DNA from: Neonectria sp. B-13
Lineage: Eukaryota > Ascomycota > Sordariomycetes > Hypocreales > Nectriaceae
DNA length: 64,000 nucleotides
Reading direction: 5' to 3'
Assembly (NCBI GenBank): GCA_002682825.1
Contig: NOKP01000014.1
Span: 1 to 64,000, forward strand
Made by a program: the position numbers and the translations under genes. A model generated the notes under the pieces. It had not been told where the DNA came from. It made no database searches and saw only the letters and a program-made list of their open reading frames with translations. Below, piece by piece: positions 36,321 to 45,801 of this stretch. Within the stretch, counting starts at the first letter, position 1. Each line of letters opens with the position of its first letter.

Positions 36321-38180
36321 ATATACATAATAAGTAAGTATTATAAATAAGCAAGTATTATAAAAATCCTAACCTTCTAAATAGAAACTATAATAAAAAC
36401 ACTATAAACCAATTGATCAATTAAAACTATTTACTATACTCTTCCCTAGATATCTTAATTACTACTTAATAGATTCTTACATTATGATTAGGCTTACTAT
36501 AGATACTATAGCACTAAACCCCTAGTTGGGCTAGCCTTCTTTGACTACTACTTCTCAACGATTTAGCTACTATCTATGCATTAATATCTATCTGATCAAT
36601 TACTTGCCTTCCTTCCTCTACTATTATTACCCCTCTTTTCTATAGTTAGGTCCTTTTTGCCCTCTAGTGATAGCTTAGTATCTCATTTGCCTCTTAAAGG
36701 TCTTTAACCTTAGCTGTTAATAAGGTAACCCTATATATAATAGTCTTTGTTCTCTTAGAAAGAGACTGTAGAGCTTTGAGAATCGACTTTGGTGAGCTAC
36801 TCTTATGCCTTTTGATTTATCTCTTAAGGTATTTAGACTGAGATCTAGCCTTAAGTACAGTCTTTGGGGTCTTTGAAACCTAAGGGGTTGAGGGGCTAGC
36901 TACCTCTTTAATTGGTATTAGAGTCTGTAGCTGTACATTAAGCTTTGAGACTATACTTTCTGGGTCAAGAGGAACAAGCCTAGCCCCTTTGAAGGCTGCC
37001 TTAATATTTTTCTCTGTTATAATAGTCTAAAATATAGTATAAAAGGCTAAAAAGAACTTAATCTTTGAAATGTAGGTTATAGAGTATCTGATTAGATGCT
37101 CTATTTCTTAATTATAAGCCTTCTTGAGTATACTAAAGCATCTAACATTAAGGGGCTAAAGTAGATGAGATAAATAAGGTAGTATATAGAGTGTAATAAT
37201 CTTATTGTCCTAGTAATATCTCTTAAAGTTGATAGAATAGTGACTTTTATAGTTATTAAGGATCAAGAGATAATAGGAACTAATTGATCGATTGGTTATA
37301 TATTAGTAAAAGTGCTTAAGCTACTTAAGACTAGTCTTATTATTAGTTTAGTTATTTTGGGTTATTATAATAGTCTAATTACCTAAGAGGTTACTATCTT
37401 AGTACTAGTTGGCAAGGTAATATTAGCTTATACTAATGATAAATAGCTATATTATCTAGCCTTCTATATTAATTGCCTAAATAACTGTAATTTATTCCCA
37501 GTTTCTAAGCTATACTAATTTTAGCTTTCTATGCCTTTCTAAGCCTATAATAACCATTCTACTTATAATTATACCTATAAGAAAGCTAATTTTATTAAAG
37601 TTATAGATATTTTCTACTTAGATACTATACTTTACAATTATATTTATTATAAGCTAAAACTAATTATAAATAATAGTTAAATCTTTACATTTAGCTCTTT
37701 AGTAGTTATATTTCTAAAAGAAATATGTCTTAAGGTCTAGATATTACTTAATGAAGTTTAAAGCCTAGTATACATTAACTAATAGTATATTATAGTTAGT
37801 AAGTAATTAATTAGTTATTTCTTTTATATTATATAGTTAGGGAAGAAATCCTTATAAATCTAGATTAAGAATAAAGTAAATAAGAATCTTTTCCTCTAGA
37901 TTAGATAGCTTATATAATTTTAGGATAGTATTATATTAAGATTGAATGCTCTTTTACTAGTAATATAAAGTATAATAATAGACTTTATATATTTCTATAG
38001 TACATTAAATACTTAGTTTTAGGTTATTTTAAAGGGCCTAAAGAGTAAGAAGCATTCTAGCCTTATTATTAACCTATAATATACTAGGAGGTTAGGAATC
38101 AATTGATCAAATGAAGAAGATATAGATTGAGGGATTTTTGTAATACTTACTTATCTATAATACTTGCTTATTATATATAT
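36321..38180 (-). mobile_element. Fot1/pogo-type DNA transposon, degraded
   Basis: About 48-bp inverted repeats (atatacataataagtaagtat... and, at the right end, its reverse complement) differ only by transitions. Insertion was at a TA in the G2 LTR, as usual for the Tc1/mariner superfamily. The length of about 1.86 kb fits Fot1-like elements. The transposase remnant is on the minus strand. The middle (36480-37300) is only lightly mutated. Confidence 0.88.
36440..37900 (-). pseudogene. Fot1/pogo DDE transposase remnant
   Basis: The minus frame around 37275-36890 reads LILNNYKSH (LILDGHxSH in active enzymes), LPYLSHLL, stop, PLNV (PxxSHLLQPLDV), then KNIKAAFKGARLVPLDPES, the classic DDE_1 order. 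The first catalytic Asp and the one in PLDV are Asn, and Trp and Gln codons have become stops, so it is dead. Limits of the original coding region are approximate. Confidence 0.8.
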
Positions 38181-38214
38181 TATAACTAAAGTACTAAAGG
38201 CTAGTACTATAATA

Positions 38215-38490
38215 TTTAGCCTTTTCTAAGATCTAACTTTCTAAGGTTTAGCTTTTCTAAGATCTAACTTTTCTAAAATCTAGCTTTTTTAAGATCTAGC
38301 TTTTCTAGCTAATTAAGGTAATAAAACTTATATCTTAACTTTATAATAGAAACTTTTATCTTCTTAAGTTATTATTACCTTAGGCTTAAGTATTAAGCCT
38401 ATTATACTATTATTTTTTCTATCTTCTTTTATACTATTTAATCTTTAGCTCTTTCTTTAAGTATATATTACTAAGGACTATTATATCTAA
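38215..38490 (+). mobile_element. Element A copy 8, truncated
   Basis: Only the part from the minisatellite to the tctaa end is present, starting exactly where the G2 LTR ends. The kept end is the same as in the 52-bp copy at 27808. No clear target duplication is visible. It contains about six decayed 16-bp units. Confidence 0.75.
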
Positions 38491-39509
38491 ATAAGATTCT
38501 TTATATAATTATATTATTATTTATAGTAATTTTAGCCTTAGTTAATATTATCTAATAGATTAAGATAATATAGTAGATAATATATAGTAGTTAATACAGT
38601 AAGATATTATACTTAGTACTATTAATCCTAATAACTTAAATATAGTAAGCTTTCTTAGTAATATAGTTTGTATTAATGTTATATCTTAAGCCTATTTTTG
38701 CAATCTATTTAGGTCTTTCTTTCTAACCTTAATGTTCAATTTATAAAAAGCTTATCCTAAACTATAGTATATATAAATAATTATCTTTCATTAAGCTAAT
38801 AAGTTTAGCTAGCCTTCTTCCTTCCTTCTTAATATACTATAATATAGTATAATATAACTATAATGCATTCTACTTTTCCTATTATCTATTATATCTTATA
38901 ACCTAGTAGTAAGAAATAGAGCTAAAAGGTATATAAAATAGGATACTATTACTCTTTAGATAGAGAGATTAAGCCTACTAAGTATAAGTAGTAGTTTTAC
39001 TAGGCTAGAATCTATAGCCTTAGTGGCTTTAAGTCTAGCTGTATAGTAGTTAGTATTATTCAAATAGTATATCTAGTTATATTTGGCTGCTGCTTGCTCC
39101 TTGATGATAGAGCTACTGAGGTTGATGATATTAGCTTTATTGTAGAGGAGAAGATGCTGCTTAAAGCCTTTGCTAAGCGATTAGAGGCTGGGTTAGATGA
39201 TGAAGATGATGAAGTTATTATTAATGAATTATCTAGAGAGGAATATGCCCTATGGTTCTAGGAGCTGCTAGGGTGTGTAGAGCTGGTGTGGATAGCTAGC
39301 TAGTCTGGTATTGTGAAATTGGGGGGAAAAGGGTAGGATTATGTGCTAGGAATAGGGTTAAGGAAAAACTTAAAGGAAAAGGTAGATAGGTTTGGGTTAG
39401 ATGCAAAGGTTAATAAAGAACTTTAAAACCAACTAGGCTTGAGACAAAGAAATCAATGTGTGACATAGTAATTATTATACATTAGGTTCCCTTATAGAGG
39501 GATAATTAT
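38491..39509. repeat. Unidentified repeat-like segment with a less-mutated core
   Basis: The first half is RIP-mutated. 39060-39480 keeps CG, CA and TG, and on the plus strand reads a broken frame with an acidic stretch (AKRLEAGLDDEDDEVIINEL) then stops. A G-rich stretch (39319-39340) and a purine tract tagagggataat (39494-39505), similar to the G1 polypurine tract, occur near the right end. It may be the 3' part of an LTR element, but I cannot name it. Confidence 0.4.
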
Positions 39510-39975
39510 ATTATTATATTTATAATAAATAGTTAAACTTTATTATAGATTATTTAATCTTTTAAGTATTTAAGTAGTTTACTTAAAGACTATTTCTTAC
39601 TTTAATTATATAGATTTAATTATTAATTTAGACTTTTATAGTATTATTCTATAGGAATTAATAATTATATATATAGGGTTTATTCTAATCTCTTTTAGAT
39701 ATAATAGTTATTAGTTATTTAATAAGTTATCTTATAAATTCTATTTATTAGACTATTTACTATATAAATATCTTAATAATTACTTATAGCTTAAATTCCT
39801 TTTAGTCTTAGCTTTATTATAAATAGAATTCTAAATACTCTCTATATAATTACTATTAACTATAATTATTTAATCTTTATAATACTTTTTAATATAATTA
39901 TTAAGATTTTAAATATTCTTTATATAATTATAAAATATTTAAATAGTCTTAATACTTATTATATATTAAAGACTA

Positions 39976-41003
39976 TACTATTAAAACTACTGTTTAGACT
40001 ACTGTTTCTACTTATCTATAATTGTACTAAATCATATGTTTCCTTTACTTAAGCTTAATAAAGGGATAGATCTTTGGATTTTAAACCTAATTATTGACTT
40101 TTGCCCCCTTCATAGAACTCACTCTGCCAAATCCCTTTACACTTTATAGCTAATATTAGAGATAACTATAATAGGATTCTCTTGCTTTCTAATATAGTTA
40201 TTACTCCTTTAGTTATAGGTTAGTTATTATAGTATTACTTATTAGCTATATAACCTATAAGATATAGTTATTATACTTTAGACTATTAATAAACCTTTTC
40301 TTTATATTAGTAGTATTACTATTTCTTTCTAGCTTTAAAGCTAGTCCCTTTAGAAAGATTTATTCTATTATAATCTATTAAGCTATTATTCTATTAGACT
40401 AGATTCTATCTTATAGTAGGATATAATAACTAAAGACTACTAATTAGACTAATTCCTTAGCCTTAGGGTATTAATTAGTTTTAACTTCTTTTATATCTTA
40501 TAAGTTAGACTTTTAAACTATAATTTATAGCTTAGAAATAAGACTTAAATCTACTTAAAATAGGCTATATAAGTTATATAAGAGCCTATAGGTATAGCTT
40601 AGTAAGGGCTTGCTGAACTATAGTGTGATTTAGAAGGTAGTTATCTTATATAATTAGTTATATAGTCTTTGTATTATATAGAAGGTTGGATAGAATATAA
40701 AGGGCTTAGAAAGTATAAAGGCTAAGCTTTTATCCTAAGGGGTTTTAGCCTTTTCTAAGATTTAGCTTTTCTAAGATCTAGCTTTTCTAAGATCTAGCTT
40801 TTCTAAGATCTAGCTTTTCTAGCTAATTAAGATAGTAAAACTTATACTTTAACTTTATAATAGAAACTTTTATCTCCTTAAGTTATTATTACTTTAGGCT
40901 TAAGTATTAAGTCTATTATACTATTGTTTTTTCTATTTTCTTTTATATTATTAACCTTTAGCCCTTTCTCTAAGTATATACTACTAAGGACTATTATATT
41001 TAA
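39976..41003 (+). mobile_element. Element A copy 9, full length (1028 bp)
   Basis: It starts tactattaaaactactgttta and ends ggactattatattta, flanked by atattaaagacta (39963-39975, 41004-41016). It has 4 minisatellite units at 40750-40813. It is inserted in a G1 fragment. Confidence 0.88.
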
Positions 41004-41084
41004 ATATTAAAGACTAATTCTAATATTTAAATATTAAAGACTAATTCTAATATTTAAATATTAAAGACTAATTCTAATATTTAA
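41004..41084. repeat. 27-bp direct repeat, three units
   Basis: The unit tattaaagactaattctaatatttaaa is present three times in a row, starting with the right target duplication of element A copy 9. It was probably made by tandem duplication of the insertion flank. Confidence 0.9.
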
Positions 41085-41649
41085 AGCTATTATTATAAAT
41101 ATTAAGAGTTTTACTTTTAGATAAATAATAGCTTATAGCTTTTAATAGTATAAGACTTTTTAAAAAAGAGTAAATTCTTATAGCTTTTATTAATATAGCT
41201 AAGAATAATACTTTCTAATTATTTACTATTTCTTTTATAATTAATTATTCTATTAATTAAAGAGTATTTTATTCTAATTTCTTTAGGATTATAGTTTATA
41301 TTACTTTTTTAATTATTAGTTCTCTTTATAAGAGATTTTCTATTAATTAAAAAGTAATTAATAGTTATATTATTTATATTAAAGTTAGTTATAGATTCTT
41401 TATTATTATAATATTTATACTAATTATTTAGATAGGTATAAAAGTTAAAGAATTATAAAGGTTAGTTCAACTAGAATAAGATATTAGGCTTAAAGAGTAA
41501 GTATTAATATATTATAAGACTTTAACTTAATAAGTAGTTAGAGATTATTTACTAAAGACTCTATATAGTCCTTATAGGACTAAGCCCTTAGTTATAATAG
41601 CTATAATAGCTTTACTCTAAGGTTAATTATACAGGTTTATCCTCTTATA

Positions 41650-42432
41650 AATAATAATTAATTATTTAATAGTTATAGTTTACTTTAGGTTTAAAGCTAT
41701 TTTTAGTCTCTTTAAATAGCTTTAATAAAAGCTTTAAAATATAATAATAATAAGTTTAATAATTAAGATTATTAAGAAAGTTAAATAAAGTAAGAATATA
41801 TTCTAATTAATAATAAGATTAAAACTTACTCTTTCTTATAATTAAAGAAGTTATATTAATTTATTTCTAAGGTTTTAATTAACCTTTAGCTTACTAAAGA
41901 ATTTAAAGTTTAATATAAATATTAGTTAATATTCTTATAATACTTATTATACTTTAAGTATATTTAAATATAATAATCCTTAATAGTATATACTTAGAGA
42001 AAAAGCTAAAAATTAAATAGTATAAAAGAAAATAGAAAAAATAATAATATAATAGGCTTAATACTTAAGCTTAAAATAATAATAACTTAAGAAGATAAAA
42101 GTTTCTATTATAAATATTCTTAATCTTAATTATAAAATATAAAAGAATTTAATAAAAGAATTAAAAATAAAGATTTCTTATTATTATTATATTTAAAACT
42201 TAAAGATTTATTCTTTTATTAAATTTAATTAAAGAAAACATATAATTTAATAAAATTATAAATAAGTTAAAATAATAATTTAAATAATAGTTTTAATAGT
42301 AAATATATTTCTTTATATCTTTTATAAAAACTATTATTAATTTAAATTATTAATTTAAATTTCTTTTTATTATTAATATATTTAACTTTTAATTAGTTTT
42401 TAATATATTCTTTATATTAATAAATAGCTTAT
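41650..42432. repeat. RIP-saturated stretch with a deleted element A copy (copy 10)
   Basis: 41958-42110 matches the 'ttaaatataata...' end of element A in reverse, and about 42215-42301 matches the opposite end (gaaaacatataattta...ttttaatagt). The middle is deleted or replaced. No open frame and no other assignable feature. Confidence 0.55.
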
Positions 42433-42622
42433 TATAATAAGAGTACCTCTAGGGTATATAGTCAGATAAGATAAATGGATTAAAAGCAAAGATAGTATTC
42501 TCATTGATATATAAGCTAAAGCTTACCCTTCAATTCTAAAGAAAGGTAGGCGTTTGGGTAAGGAGACATGGCCGCGATGCACGGGCCACGTGACCAAAGT
42601 ACTAAAGGCTGGCACTGTAACA
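42433..42622 (-). mobile_element. Solo G2 LTR (190 bp), nearly free of RIP
   Basis: On the minus strand it starts TGTTACAGTGCCAGCC and ends CTCTTATTATA. It is exactly 190 bp like the two other G2 LTRs, and flanked by cttat on both sides (42428-42432, 42623-42627). There is no internal sequence, so it is a solo LTR. It keeps CpG and TpG sites (gccgcgatgcacgggccacgtg) that are lost in the other copies. It marks the edge between the AT-rich block and the gene region. Confidence 0.9.
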
Positions 42623-42627
42623 CTTAT

Positions 42628-42905
42628 TTAATTATTTAATTAACTCCATTCTTATTAAGAAATATATACATATTATAATATGTATATTTTAAATTTGTAT
42701 TATCATATAATAGAAGTAGAAGTATAGTAAGGGTCGAATAGGCCGGTCTATAGTAAGGTAGTTAGTAAGCACAGTCAAAAACCAGACGACTAGTGTTATC
42801 TCTCCTAGCAATAGGCCCCCATGCTAGGCAGTACCCACCTTTAGCTCGTCCCTCCTCCCAAGCTCTCTCCATCTCCACTATCCTCCGTAATCCACCACCA
42901 TCATA
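42628..42905 (+). promoter_or_regulatory. Upstream region of the SLP1-like gene
   Basis: The first about 100 bp are AT-rich and include a perfect 24-bp palindrome (42664-42687). From about 42840 the strand is pyrimidine-rich (ctcgtccctcctcccaagct), typical of fungal transcription start regions, leading to accatcataATG. With the repeat edge at 42627, the promoter is at most about 280 bp unless it uses repeat sequence. Confidence 0.55.
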
Positions 42906-45479
42906 ATGCCATCTCCTTGGCCGCCTATCCTCCGTTCCGTTGCGCTGATATCACTCTGGACTTCATATACCGACGCCGCAGCGGATTCGCGAAACCACAC
43001 TAGACAACCAGATGCAACACGCGTCGCGACAACGTGTGACGCTATTACCATCAACTACATCACTCATTCTCTCCCACAATCCTGTCTCACGAGCACTTGG
43101 ACAAGCACAGGGCTGCCAACCGTCGATGCCAGTATTAATGCAACGTTAAATGCAGCCGAATCCGATGCGACAACGCCTATCCCCTCGGACGATCCGGTCC
43201 CCAATACGACGTCCGCCGAGTCCGAACACGAATCGCAAGATGCGGCTGGCGATGGCTCGAACAAGCCGTTCATGTCGTTTGAAGACTGGAAAGAGATGAT
43301 GCTTCGGAAGACAGGGCAGGATCCACAGGATCTGGGATCTCGCAATCCTAACCAACGCCGGCCGGACGACAGAGCACCACCCGACATGGGACACGCAGGA
43401 TTGGGCGAAGAAGACGAGATCTCACTGAATTTTGACAGCTACCTCGACAACAGCAACAAGGCCGGGGACCAGAGAGATCATGCTACTGGGTCTCACGCTG
43501 ACGGTGTTGGCGAGGCTGGGGCAGGAGACCCTGTGGCCTACGATGATGGACTGCCGTCCACTCATCGAAGCAAGGATGCCGGGAAAACATGCAAAGAACG
43601 CTTCTCCTACTCTTCATTTGACGCTGGAGCTACCGTTTTAAAGTCAGGTCGTGGTGCGAAGAACACGAAGGCGATTCTGGTCGAGAACAAAGATTCATAC
43701 ATGCTACTGGAATGCTCGACGCGCGAAAAGTTCGTGATAGTAGAACTTAGCGATGACATTCTGATTGATACGATTGTCCTGGCAAACTTCGAGTTCTTCT
43801 CCAGTATGATACGCCATTTCCGGGTAAGCGTAAGCGATCGCTACCCAGTCAAGACGGAGTGGTGGAAGGAGCTAGGCACCTTTGAGGCGAGAAACTCGCG
43901 TGATATCCAGCCATTTCTCATCGAGAACCCGCAGATATGGGCGAAGTATGTCCAGATCGAGTTTCTTACGCATTACGGGAACGAATATTATTGCCCCGTT
44001 TCGTTGCTTCGGGTTCATGGCTCACGCATGTTGGACTCGTGGAAAGACACTCATTCTGAGGATGAGCCCGAGGTGCCACAAGTTGACAGCCCGAAGGAGG
44101 CCCAGCCTAAAAGCAAAGTTGAAGCCATTGATCGCCAGGAAACTGCAGATATCCCCTCCTCTGTTGAAAGCCCTTCTACTTGCGCCACCACAGCCGGCTC
44201 CCACGTTTTCGTCCAGACAGCTGCCACATGCGAGGCATCTCTCAACCACACAGACAAGGATACGCCTCCCCGCCATGATGCGAAAATTGCCCATTCAGGA
44301 GGTGAGCGTGCCCACGAGGCCCGCCCAGATCCAGTGGAGGGAAGAGGCACAGCCAACATACACGTTGCCAAGACAGAATCTTCCGCAGTCGAGGACGTCC
44401 CAACAGCACCGCCAACCACGGCCTCGCCGACTGTGTTGCCTTCTGTGAAATCGGCTTCAGCATCACTCAGCTCATCATCTTCAGGAGTCGACGTTGCAGT
44501 GAATTCCACGGTGCAGGTGACGAGCACTAAGACCGCCTCCAACTCGGAAACGAGCACAACCGTGGTTTCCATCAACAAATCCTCCCCCTCAGGGGCTCCC
44601 GGGGGAAAGAACCGCACCAGTGGAACCGGCAGTTCTTCAACGGCATCTCCACCTGTCCAGGAAGGCTTCTTCAAGGCCATCACCAAGCGTCTACACCAAG
44701 TGGAGTCCAACTTAACATTGTCTCTCCAGTACGTCGAGGACCAAGCTCGACACTTGCAGGAGTCACTCCACAGGACCGAGCAGAAACAAATTTCAAAAGC
44801 TCATCTCTTCCTTGAGAACCTGAACCAGACGGTACTGGCTGAGCTACGCAGTGTTCGCGAGCAATACGACCAAATATGGCAATCCACAGTGATCGCCCTA
44901 GAAAGCCAGCGAGAACAGTCTCAGCGGGAGATTGTGGCGTTGAGCACGAGACTCAACCTCCTCGCTGATGAGGTCGTTTTCCAGAAGAGAATGGCTATCG
45001 TCCAAGCAGTGTTGCTACTGTCGTGCCTGATCCTCGTCATATTCTCTCGCGGTGTCTCTCTTCCATATCTGGCACCCTTTACGGACCAGACCAATGGAAC
45101 ACCCTTTCTGTCTACTGCATCTCCGCGGGTCCGGGGGCTGTATGGGCCTGCATTTGATACCGCCCGAGATGATGCCCCTTTGTTTGATAAGCAGGAAGTC
45201 GACTACATTCCTGTCACCTTGCCAACTCAGGGTCACCACTCGAACTCAACCTCACGACGCCATGACCAGCACTCCGCTGAGGAGCATGCTGCTCTGCTGC
45301 AGCGCGAGCGCCTGTCACCACCACCGACCCCTAACATGGTTGATGACCTCCCGGTGCCAAAGATTGTCCGCCAGCCTCATGAAACGGCCCCAACCGATCT
45401 TCGTTACGCCTCTTCCATACTGCAGAGCAGCGTGCGTAAACCGTTACCAGCATTGCCGGAAAACCCCTCGTCTCCATAG
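42906..45479 (+). CDS. SLP1: SUN-like ER membrane protein, SLP1 family
   Basis: An intronless gene of 857 residues. Residues 1-25 look like a signal peptide. About 227-375 form a SUN-like domain (CKERFSYSSFDAG, then VIVELSDDILIDTIVLANFE, then FLTHYGNEYYCPVSLLRVHG), the hallmark of the SLP1/osteopotentia branch. A Ser/Thr/Pro-rich linker (about 380-580), a coiled-coil-like segment (about 590-695) and one transmembrane helix (about 698-716, AVLLLSCLILVIF) precede a Pro-rich tail. This layout, a mid-protein SUN domain with a late membrane anchor, fits ER-resident SLP1, which in yeast works with Emp65 in folding or protecting membrane proteins; it differs from nuclear-envelope Sad1, whose SUN domain is C-terminal. 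FEDWKEMML near residue 127 is also typical of the family. The ATG at 42906 is chosen because it directly precedes the signal peptide. Confidence 0.9.
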   Translation: MPSPWPPILRSVALISLWTSYTDAAADSRNHTRQPDATRVATTCDAITINYITHSLPQSCLTSTWTSTGLPTVDASINATLNAAESDATTPIPSDDPVPNTTSAESEHESQDAAGDGSNKPFMSFEDWKEMMLRKTGQDPQDLGSRNPNQRRPDDRAPPDMGHAGLGEEDEISLNFDSYLDNSNKAGDQRDHATGSHADGVGEAGAGDPVAYDDGLPSTHRSKDAGKTCKERFSYSSFDAGATVLKSGRGAKNTKAILVENKDSYMLLECSTREKFVIVELSDDILIDTIVLANFEFFSSMIRHFRVSVSDRYPVKTEWWKELGTFEARNSRDIQPFLIENPQIWAKYVQIEFLTHYGNEYYCPVSLLRVHGSRMLDSWKDTHSEDEPEVPQVDSPKEAQPKSKVEAIDRQETADIPSSVESPSTCATTAGSHVFVQTAATCEASLNHTDKDTPPRHDAKIAHSGGERAHEARPDPVEGRGTANIHVAKTESSAVEDVPTAPPTTASPTVLPSVKSASASLSSSSSGVDVAVNSTVQVTSTKTASNSETSTTVVSINKSSPSGAPGGKNRTSGTGSSSTASPPVQEGFFKAITKRLHQVESNLTLSLQYVEDQARHLQESLHRTEQKQISKAHLFLENLNQTVLAELRSVREQYDQIWQSTVIALESQREQSQREIVALSTRLNLLADEVVFQKRMAIVQAVLLLSCLILVIFSRGVSLPYLAPFTDQTNGTPFLSTASPRVRGLYGPAFDTARDDAPLFDKQEVDYIPVTLPTQGHHSNSTSRRHDQHSAEEHAALLQRERLSPPPTPNMVDDLPVPKIVRQPHETAPTDLRYASSILQSSVRKPLPALPENPSSP

Positions 45480-45801
45480 CTGGTCATAGGATAAGCTACT
45501 TACAAACAATCCGATGTTGTCCTGATTGGGAGTCTCTGTAAGTAGTCAGCGTTGTGGACAGTGAGACTCCGAGTACATAGAGCTTTGTTATTCATAGGCG
45601 TTTAGGAATTCAACGGGCACGTTCAGTGGATTTAGCTATGAATTGCTATCGCACACTGTGACTATTCGAGGCGCCGAAAGCGACATATAGCAAACTGGGC
45701 CTTGGCCTATCAACACAAGGGAATTCTTCATCAACATCTGGGCTTATGAGGATGAAATGGCTGACCAAATGGTCGAAATAGCTTCATAACACGACACAAT
45801 G
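45480..45801. other. Convergent 3' region between SLP1 and MEI2-like genes
   Basis: A 322-bp spacer between two stop codons that face each other. It should hold both 3' UTRs and polyadenylation signals. I see no open frame or RNA gene. Confidence 0.6.

Larger units (their letters stand above)
36163..38214 (-). repeat. G2 LTR (190 bp) split by a Fot1-type element
   Basis: The LTR parts are 36163-36318 and 38181-38214 (156 + 34 = 190 bp), exactly collinear with 8705-8894 and 42433-42622. As G2 copy II reads leftwards, this is its 5' LTR. The intervening 1.86 kb is a DNA transposon. Confidence 0.85.
39510..41649 (-). mobile_element. G1 Gypsy fragment: 5' LTR plus leader, minus strand
   Basis: The right end, 41454-41649, is a G1 LTR of exactly 196 bp in reverse orientation. 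39510-41453 is the reverse of the region following the G1 5' LTR (paralogous to about 22177-23040). It is interrupted by element A copy 9 and ends abruptly at about 39510, so the rest is deleted. Confidence 0.75.
1..42627. repeat. AT-rich, RIP-degraded nested transposon block
   Basis: The whole block is very AT-rich and has no intact gene. In the worst stretches (for example 4201-4560) CA, TG and CG dinucleotides are practically absent while TA is abundant and the remaining C sits in CT or CC. That is the signature of saturated repeat-induced point mutation, a process known from Pezizomycotina. Recognisable transposase and reverse transcriptase remnants carry TGG to TAG and Asp to Asn changes, as expected from C-to-T mutation on either strand. 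GC-richer islands inside the block (3402-3574, 25240-25942, 32760-33815, 36480-37300, 39060-39480) are younger or less mutated insertions. Base composition was judged by eye, not calculated. Confidence 0.93.

Noticed and set aside
1..42627. Telomere or rDNA adjacent to the AT-rich block
   Set aside because: No TTAGGG-type arrays or rRNA sequence were seen; the block may be subtelomeric, pericentromeric or an internal AT-rich isochore, and the window cannot tell.
43064..45239. Antisense and out-of-frame open frames over the SLP1-like gene
   Set aside because: Shadows of a GC-balanced long coding exon; composition and lack of motifs give no support.
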